Assembly (NCBI GenBank): GCA_013152205.1
Contig: JAADGV010000032.1
Location: forward strand, 62,001-126,000
DNA length: 64,000 nucleotides
DNA from: Planctomycetota bacterium
GTDB taxonomy: Bacteria; Planctomycetota; Planctomycetia; Pirellulales; Lacipirellulaceae
Reading direction: 5' to 3'
Of this stretch, positions 57,927 through 64,000 are shown piece by piece (position 1 is the first letter of the stretch; each line of letters begins with the position of its first letter). Both the position numbers and the translations under genes were made by a program. Below the pieces are notes generated by a model, which saw nothing but the letters and a program-made list of their open reading frames with translations, had not been told where the DNA came from and searched no databases.

Positions 57927-58682
57927 TTAACTGCCTTTGGCAAGCCGAGCCGGGACGGGCAGTTCAATAGTAAATTGGGTGCCTCGGCCAACTTCGCTTT
58001 CCACGCGAATTCGCCCTCCAAGAGCCTCGATAATCTTTGCGGTGGTCGGGAGCCCCAAGCCGGAACCGCCCGGCTTGGTTGAGAAAAAGGCGTCGAACAT
58101 CTGGGCGGCGGTCCCCTCGTCCATGCCACAGCCGGTGTCGATGAGGTAGATCGAGACATTCTCGCCACTAGCCGTTGTGCGGGCGACCAATTGGCCACCC
58201 CCGGGCATCGCTTGCTTTGCGTTGAGAATAAGATTCAACAGCGCTCCGCGAAACGCCTCGCGATCTAGCATGACACTAGGGAGATCGGGGTCGAAATAGC
58301 GGACGATTTCGATATTTGCTTCTTCGGCTTCCGGGGCAAAGAAGTCGAGGGTTTCAGCGATTTCGGCATTTAAGTCGGTCGGCTGTAGATCGAGATGCCG
58401 AACTTTCGCGTAGTTGAGAAAGTCGTCGAGTAAATCCTGAAGACGTTGGCATTCTCGATGGACAAGGTCGATACGTTTTGCTGCCCTTTGCTGGGCGGGC
58501 GTCGGATTCTCTTCGAGGTCTTCGGCGAGCAATTCCATGTTCAGCCGAATGGTAGACAAAGGGTTCTTGATTTCATGGGCAAGTGCCCCAGCCAGCCGAG
58601 CGATTTCGGTGTACTGGTCCATCAGCCGTTGGACCGCTTGGGCAGTCTGCTCGTTGCTCGTAGGTGGCGGTCCGGCTGACAA
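57927..58682 (-). CDS. Soluble sensor histidine kinase
   Basis: H-box LAHEIKNPLSTIRLN; N-box NLILNAKQAM; DTGCGM, FFSTKPGGSGLGL. Confidence 0.94.
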   Translation of the reverse strand: MSAGPPPTSNEQTAQAVQRLMDQYTEIARLAGALAHEIKNPLSTIRLNMELLAEDLEENPTPAQQRAAKRIDLVHRECQRLQDLLDDFLNYAKVRHLDLQPTDLNAEIAETLDFFAPEAEEANIEIVRYFDPDLPSVMLDREAFRGALLNLILNAKQAMPGGGQLVARTTASGENVSIYLIDTGCGMDEGTAAQMFDAFFSTKPGGSGLGLPTTAKIIEALGGRIRVESEVGRGTQFTIELPVPARLAKGS

Positions 58683-58852
58683 GGGTTATGTAGCTCCAGG
58701 ATGTGGGAAAGACTCCCATGATAGGCCAACAATTGGATGGTGGGCTAGTGTCGTAAAAGTGGCTAGGCTACGCGATTTTTGGGGAATGACGAAATCCGAA
58801 TGTCGAATGACGAATGAATTCAGTCCGCACAGCGGACCCTACTTGGGTGTTG

Positions 58853-58911
58853 TAGCCGCAGGCGGAAGCCGCGGATTTTTCAGATTCGACCGCAGCTTCC
58901 GCTTGCGGCTA
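58853..58911. repeat. Inverted-repeat hairpin element TAGCCGCAGGCGGAAGCCGCGG
   Basis: Arms 58853-58874 and 58890-58911, 20/22 complementary. Confidence 0.85.
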
Positions 58912-59295
58912 GCATGACTTTGCCGTTTTCGTGTGTTGGCGGGGCTTTGCAATCCGTAAACCCGGTATTTACTCACTAAAATACCTGAAGTACCAAAAAA
59001 ACCAATCTTTTTTTTGACTTTCGGCGGCTGATTGGTTAGATTGCCAGCATCCTACCGTCGGTTCGGTTGCTCGAAGGCGATGCCTTTTTGCCCCCGGCTT
59101 CCGACACCTATCCCGCCTAGATATTCATATCCCTTGCCTGCTTACCGAGCCGTAATGCTCGCCGTGGCCGTACACCCGCGTTACGCTAAGTTCACACACT
59201 CAGGCTAGTTAGTAACATTTGCACGTAATAAACCCTCGCGTGGCACATGGTAAGCCATGCAGGGAAGTTCATCGTATGGAAATGGAGGTAGCGAC

Positions 59296-60630
59296 ATGGC
59301 TTGTTATCGCGTTCACCCGATCCACCGTTCGCCCGGCAGCGGGCTTTCGAGGCGCGACTTCTTGACCGTTGGAGCGGTTGCGGGGTTAGGGCTCAATTTG
59401 GGCGACTTCTTTGCGATGCAAAAAGCTCAGGCTGACCAGAAGCAATACGACTTTGTCGAGCCAACCGCCCAGAGCGTTATCCAAATCTTCTTGCCTGGCG
59501 GCATGTCGGCTCAGGAAACGTTTGATCCTAAGCCCTACGCGCCGATCGAATATCGGGGCGAGATGAAATCGATCAACACCAATGTCGAGGGGATCGTCTT
59601 CAACGAGACCCTACCCAAGACGGCTCAGGTCGCAGACAAGTTGACGGTCATCCGGTCGATGACCCATGGCGAAGCGGCCCACGAGCGAGGCACGCACAAC
59701 ATGTTCACCGGCTATCGGCCCAGCCCTGCCCTCTTATTCCCCAGCATGGGCAGCATCGTCAGCCATGAATATGGCCCGCGGAAAAACCTGCCGCCGTATG
59801 TTTGCATACCCAGTCAGCCCAATGTTTATGCGGGCACCGGCTATCTGAGTTCGTCTTTCGCGCCGTTTAGTCTTGGTGCCGATCCCGCATCAAAAGGTTT
59901 CAAAGTGCGTGATTTATCACGGGCAGAAGGGGTGGACGACGCTCGCTTCGCCCGTCGCCGCTCGGCCTTGGAAGCAGTGAACGATTACTTCACGAAAAAG
60001 ACGCAAGCTGATTCCGTAGGTGCAATGAGCACGTTTTACGACCGAGCCTTCAGCTTGATCGAATCGCCTGAAGCCCGCGAGGCGTTTAATATCGATGCCG
60101 AAGAAGGCAAGTTGCGAGATGAGTATGGGCGTAACCCGGCTGGCCAACGGATGCTGATGGCACGTCGGTTAGTCGAAGCGGGGGTACGGTTCGTCACGTT
60201 GACCTATGGCGGTTGGGATCATCATACCCGCATCACGACGTCGATACGCGCCCTGATGCCATCGTTCGACCAAGCGTTTGCTCGCCTGATACGAGATTTA
60301 GACGAGCGTGGGTTGCTCGACACCACCCTGGTGATGGTGACTTCCGAATTTGGTCGGACACCGAAGATCAATGCCGATGCTGGTCGCGATCATTGGCCCA
60401 AGGTTTTCAGTGCGGTACTTGCCGGTGGCGGAGTCAAGCGAGGGATCACCTACGGATCGACCAACGCCACCGCGACCGAGCCTGAAAACAATCCCATTGG
60501 CCCAGAAGACTTGGCCACGACGGTCTACCGTTGTTTGGGCATTATTGCTGACAAAGAATTGATGGCTCCTGGTGACAGGCCAATCGAGATTGTCAAAGGT
60601 GGCACCGTTCGCCAAGACCTTTTGACGTAA
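59296..60630 (+). CDS. DUF1501 domain-containing protein
   Basis: SRRDFLTVGAVAGLGLNLGDFF, HGEAAHERGTHNMFTGY, TSEFGRTPKINADAGRDHWPKVF. Confidence 0.95.
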   Translation: MACYRVHPIHRSPGSGLSRRDFLTVGAVAGLGLNLGDFFAMQKAQADQKQYDFVEPTAQSVIQIFLPGGMSAQETFDPKPYAPIEYRGEMKSINTNVEGIVFNETLPKTAQVADKLTVIRSMTHGEAAHERGTHNMFTGYRPSPALLFPSMGSIVSHEYGPRKNLPPYVCIPSQPNVYAGTGYLSSSFAPFSLGADPASKGFKVRDLSRAEGVDDARFARRRSALEAVNDYFTKKTQADSVGAMSTFYDRAFSLIESPEAREAFNIDAEEGKLRDEYGRNPAGQRMLMARRLVEAGVRFVTLTYGGWDHHTRITTSIRALMPSFDQAFARLIRDLDERGLLDTTLVMVTSEFGRTPKINADAGRDHWPKVFSAVLAGGGVKRGITYGSTNATATEPENNPIGPEDLATTVYRCLGIIADKELMAPGDRPIEIVKGGTVRQDLLT

Positions 60631-60644
60631 TAAAGGGGAAGACG

Positions 60645-63014
60645 ATGCAATTGATGCTGTTTCGCGCGCAGATTCTTCGTGCCAGCCGACTGGTTGCCGC
60701 TATTGTGTTGACCTTCTTGTCCACGGGAGTTGCTGCCGCTGCCGACCCGGATTTGGGCAATATGATTCCGCAGGGGGGGCAACGCGGCACCGAGGTCGTG
60801 GTCCATTTCCACGGTGCAAGGATTGGTCAAGAGCCACAGGAAGTTGTGTTCTACGAGCCGGGCATCACCGCTTCTGAGATCAAGCCGGTCGACGCCAACC
60901 ACTTTGAAGCAAAATTGACCATTGCAGCCGATTGCCGAATTGGAATGCATCCCGTACGGATTCGTACTGCGACAGGACTGACACGGATACGGACATTTCA
61001 TATCGGCACCCTGAAAGAGATTGTCGAGGTGGAACCCAACAGCGAGTTTTCTGCGCCCCAGGCGATTGAGCTGGGAGTGACTGTTAGCGGCGTGATTCAA
61101 TCGGAAGATGTCGACTACTTTGTTGTCGAGGCTAAGGCTGGAGATCGGATTACGGCCGAGATCGAAGGGCTTCGGTTGGGGCGTACGTTTTTCGACCCGC
61201 ATATCGCGATTCTGAATAAAGATCGCTTTGAATTGGCGACCTCCGACGACAGTGCTTTGTTGTTGCAAGACGGCGTTGTGTCGATCATTGCCCCTGAAGA
61301 TGGCAAGTATATCGTCAGCGCTCGCGATAGTTCGTTTGGTGGAAACGGGGCAAGTACCTATCGTTTACACATCGGAAAATACCCACGACCACTTGCCGTT
61401 TTGCCCGCTGGAGGCCGTCCAGGAGAGACCGTCGACGTGGTTTGGCTGGGAGATGCCGCCGGCGACAAACCTCAGCAAATTGTGGTCCCATCCGACCCGC
61501 AGCATAGCTCGGGCCTGATCTACCAAGACGAACACGGCGTTGCTCCCTCGCCCAATGTGTTCCGCGTTAACGACCTTGAGAATATCGCCGAGGTTGAGCC
61601 AAACAACAATTACGAACAAGCCACCCCGGCCAAGGCCCCCGCCGCCTTCAACGGAGTGATTGGCGAACCGGGCGATGTCGACCACTTCCGCTTTGCAGCA
61701 AAAAAAGGCCAAGTTTTCGACGTCAACGTCTATGCTCGCCGCCTACGATCCCCCCTTGATGCACTGGCAAGAATCCGACACGTCGAAGGAAAGTATGCCC
61801 AGATCGCAGCAAACGACGACAACGCTGGAAAGCCCGACAGCTATTTCCGCTTCACTGCCCCGGCGGATGGCGAATACGACATCGAGTTGCACGATCACTT
61901 ACAGGCCGGCGGACCGAATTTTACTTACCGTATTGAAGTCACCCCACCGAAAGCGCAAATCGACGTGCAGATTGCCGAACGTCAGCGCTGGGCGGCAACT
62001 AAAATTGAATTGCCCCGAGGCAACCGTACCGCAATTCTTGTGAACGCGGCACGACGCGACTTTGGGGGGCCTCTGAATATCGCCCTAGAAAACTTGCCAG
62101 CTGGTGTCACCGTCGAGGCCCCAACCATGCAGGCCAATCGCGGGCAAGTTCCGGTGATTCTCACCGCCGCAGCAGACGCACCAAATGCGACGAGCTTGCC
62201 CGATATTCTCGCCAAACCGGCTGAGGAAGGAAAAACGGCGGAGAGCAAGTTTTCGCAGCGAACATGGCTAGTCCGTGGGGCCAACAATGTTGAGGTCTGG
62301 AGCCACTATGCCGACCGAGCTGCGATTGCCGTTATGAACGAAGTTCCCTTCAAAATCTCCATCGTACAGCCCAAGGTTCCCCTTGTGCGAGGAGGCTCGA
62401 TGCAACTGAAGGTTGTTGCCGAGCGAGCTGAAGGATTTGTCGACCCGATTAGCATCTACATGCTTTACAATCCGCCCGGCGTTTCTTCGTCGAGGTCGAT
62501 CAACATTGCAAAAGATCAAACCGAGGCGCTGATTCCACTGACGGCCAATGGTTCAGCAGCTTTGCAGCCTTGGGATATTTGCGTTGAAGGACGTGCGAAA
62601 ATCAATGGTCGGGTACTGGTGGCTACGCCACTGGCGAAACTAGATGTCAAAGCTCCGTACATCGGCCTGACGTTTCCTAAGGCGTCCGTCGAAATTGCTC
62701 AGGAAGTCGACTACAAGATTGCCGTTGCCGTGACCACGCCGTTTGAAGGCTCCGCCAAAGTAACCCTAGTGGGTATGCCAGCCGGTGTCACGGCTGAACC
62801 AATCGAGATGACCAAAGATACCAAGGAACTGCTGTTTCACATCAAGACCACCGATAAATCGCCTCCGGGCAAACATGCGACGCTGCTATGCCAATTCTCG
62901 ATAACTCAGGATGGCGAACCGATTGCCCACACCATCGGCACCGGCGTGCTACGCATCGACAAGCCGTTGCCACCCAAAGAAGACAAAAAGGAAAATAAGA
63001 TCGCACAGAAGTAA
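60645..63014 (+). CDS. Pre-peptidase C-terminal (PPC) domain secreted protein
   Basis: Repeated EVEPN(S/N)...GVI...DVDYF / DVDHFRFAAKKGQ motifs; signal peptide. Confidence 0.88.
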   Translation: MQLMLFRAQILRASRLVAAIVLTFLSTGVAAAADPDLGNMIPQGGQRGTEVVVHFHGARIGQEPQEVVFYEPGITASEIKPVDANHFEAKLTIAADCRIGMHPVRIRTATGLTRIRTFHIGTLKEIVEVEPNSEFSAPQAIELGVTVSGVIQSEDVDYFVVEAKAGDRITAEIEGLRLGRTFFDPHIAILNKDRFELATSDDSALLLQDGVVSIIAPEDGKYIVSARDSSFGGNGASTYRLHIGKYPRPLAVLPAGGRPGETVDVVWLGDAAGDKPQQIVVPSDPQHSSGLIYQDEHGVAPSPNVFRVNDLENIAEVEPNNNYEQATPAKAPAAFNGVIGEPGDVDHFRFAAKKGQVFDVNVYARRLRSPLDALARIRHVEGKYAQIAANDDNAGKPDSYFRFTAPADGEYDIELHDHLQAGGPNFTYRIEVTPPKAQIDVQIAERQRWAATKIELPRGNRTAILVNAARRDFGGPLNIALENLPAGVTVEAPTMQANRGQVPVILTAAADAPNATSLPDILAKPAEEGKTAESKFSQRTWLVRGANNVEVWSHYADRAAIAVMNEVPFKISIVQPKVPLVRGGSMQLKVVAERAEGFVDPISIYMLYNPPGVSSSRSINIAKDQTEALIPLTANGSAALQPWDICVEGRAKINGRVLVATPLAKLDVKAPYIGLTFPKASVEIAQEVDYKIAVAVTTPFEGSAKVTLVGMPAGVTAEPIEMTKDTKELLFHIKTTDKSPPGKHATLLCQFSITQDGEPIAHTIGTGVLRIDKPLPPKEDKKENKIAQK

Positions 63015-63109
63015 AACCGTCTCTTATGCCCAAATCGCCTGTCCGATTCGGCTGGGCGAAAGCTGATCGAATCGAAAGCTTACCGATGTTCACTCTAGGT
63101 AAATCAATC

Positions 63110-64000
63110 ATGGCTCATTACTTTCCGCGTCGCGGCGTCCAATCGTTTTGCTTGGTACTAGCTCTACTAGGTGGGCAAGTGTATGCCGAAGGGCCTGCTT
63201 GGACTTCGCTAACGGTATATCCTCCGCAGATTTCGCTGGCGACGTCAAACGACTATCAAAATATTGTCGTCGTTGCCACACGAGCCGATGGCATCACCGC
63301 CGATGTCACGAGCGAAGCTGAGCTGACGTTGCCAGAGGGTTCGCCTGCCAAGCTAGAAGGCGCCACACTGCGTCCACAAGCAGATGGCGAAACCAAGCTG
63401 GTCGCCAAGTTCGGCGGTTTAGAAACCTCGGTGGCGGTGGCCGTAGCAAGAGCGACTGAGAAACGGCCCGTAAGCTACATGCTCGACGTGATGCCCGTTT
63501 TTACTCGGACCGGATGTAATACGGGTAGCTGCCATGGTGCGGCAAGCGGTAAGGACGGTTTTCGGATTTCGCTGGTCGGCTCAGACCCAGCGGGCGACTA
63601 TTTTCGACTCACCCGCGAGCAAGCCACCCGGCGAATCAACCTAGCGGTCCCCGTTGACAGTTTGTTGCTCGAAAAAGCATGTGGTGCAGTCACACACACC
63701 GGTGGCAAACGACTGGAAACTGGCGGTAAGTATTACGAGTTCATCCGCCAATGGCTGGCCAATGGGGCGGTTAGCGATACCGATAAAGCACCGAGTGTAG
63801 CAAAGCTAGAGATTTATCCGCCCGCAGCAGTATTAGAAGGCGAAGGCACCAAGCAACAGTTTGTCGCGGTCGCAACCTACTCGGACAATACAACGCGGGA
63901 TGTTACCGACCTGGCCTTCTTCTCGACAAACAACGATAGCTCTGCCCCCATCGATAAAAATGGCCTCGTGACGGCCTCATCGCGAGGTGAGTCTTTCATC
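63110..64000 (+). CDS. PSD1-type planctomycete cytochrome C domain / DUF1549-like protein with Ig-like domains; truncated by window end
   Basis: Own translation: MAHYFPRRGVQSFCLVLALLGGQVYAEG...GCNTGSCHGAASGKDGFRISLVG...; open to 64000. Confidence 0.88.
   Translation, partial: MAHYFPRRGVQSFCLVLALLGGQVYAEGPAWTSLTVYPPQISLATSNDYQNIVVVATRADGITADVTSEAELTLPEGSPAKLEGATLRPQADGETKLVAKFGGLETSVAVAVARATEKRPVSYMLDVMPVFTRTGCNTGSCHGAASGKDGFRISLVGSDPAGDYFRLTREQATRRINLAVPVDSLLLEKACGAVTHTGGKRLETGGKYYEFIRQWLANGAVSDTDKAPSVAKLEIYPPAAVLEGEGTKQQFVAVATYSDNTTRDVTDLAFFSTNNDSSAPIDKNGLVTASSRGESFI

Noticed and set aside
56431-58682. NtrC-type regulator and soluble histidine kinase as a novel system
   Set aside because: Standard two-component architecture; nothing beyond the missing sensor domain is unusual.
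58537-58917. 126-aa plus-strand ORF running into the TAGCCGC hairpin
   Set aside because: Antisense to the histidine kinase start and extends through repeats.
59296-64000. DUF1501 / PPC / PSD1-type operon as a new system
   Set aside because: A widespread and recurrent planctomycete gene arrangement; function poorly known but not previously unseen.

Overview
The window looks like planctomycete chromosomal DNA, probably Pirellulales-like. Supporting gene content: DUF1559 prepilin-like protein, PEP-CTERM proteins with dockerin-like repeats, DUF1501, PPC-type and PSD1-type secreted proteins, a PVC-type heme protein and a fused CobA/HemD. It divides into: (i) 1-4.6 kb, secreted or surface proteins, including two paralogous PEP-CTERM genes; (ii) 4.7-23.5 kb, a large accessory catabolic region with a GntR/FCD regulator, Gfo/Idh/MocA, MFS and SSS transporters, three HpcH/HpaI-type aldolases, PhyH, an enolase-superfamily dehydratase, a BNR/sialidase-like protein, an SDR, an AspA/AstE-like deacylase, a threonine-synthase-like PLP enzyme, a DadA-like FAD enzyme and a frameshifted creatininase-family remnant; (iii) 23.5-58.7 kb, mostly housekeeping genes (dtd, ZIP, pdxA, cobA/hemD, rpsT, pyrK, rluB-like, manA, tatC, cysE, prepilin peptidase, aroK, aroDE, mutL, NtrC/NtrB-like pair); (iv) 59.3-64 kb, a DUF1501/PPC/PSD1-type secreted-protein operon cut by the window end. 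The most notable signal is an FRG-domain gene (25671-26456, minus) whose stop codon lies inside a ~105-bp structure with integron attC geometry (AAC/GTT outer boxes, unpaired spacers, a strong stem with one extrahelical base), so it looks like a solitary integron gene cassette. The second signal is a set of intergenic inverted-repeat elements, including a perfect 30-nt inverted repeat and a degenerate second copy, plus a ~20-bp dispersed motif with about seven copies. No rRNA, tRNA, CRISPR array or IS transposase was recognised by eye. All identifications are by reading the sequence; no database search was run.
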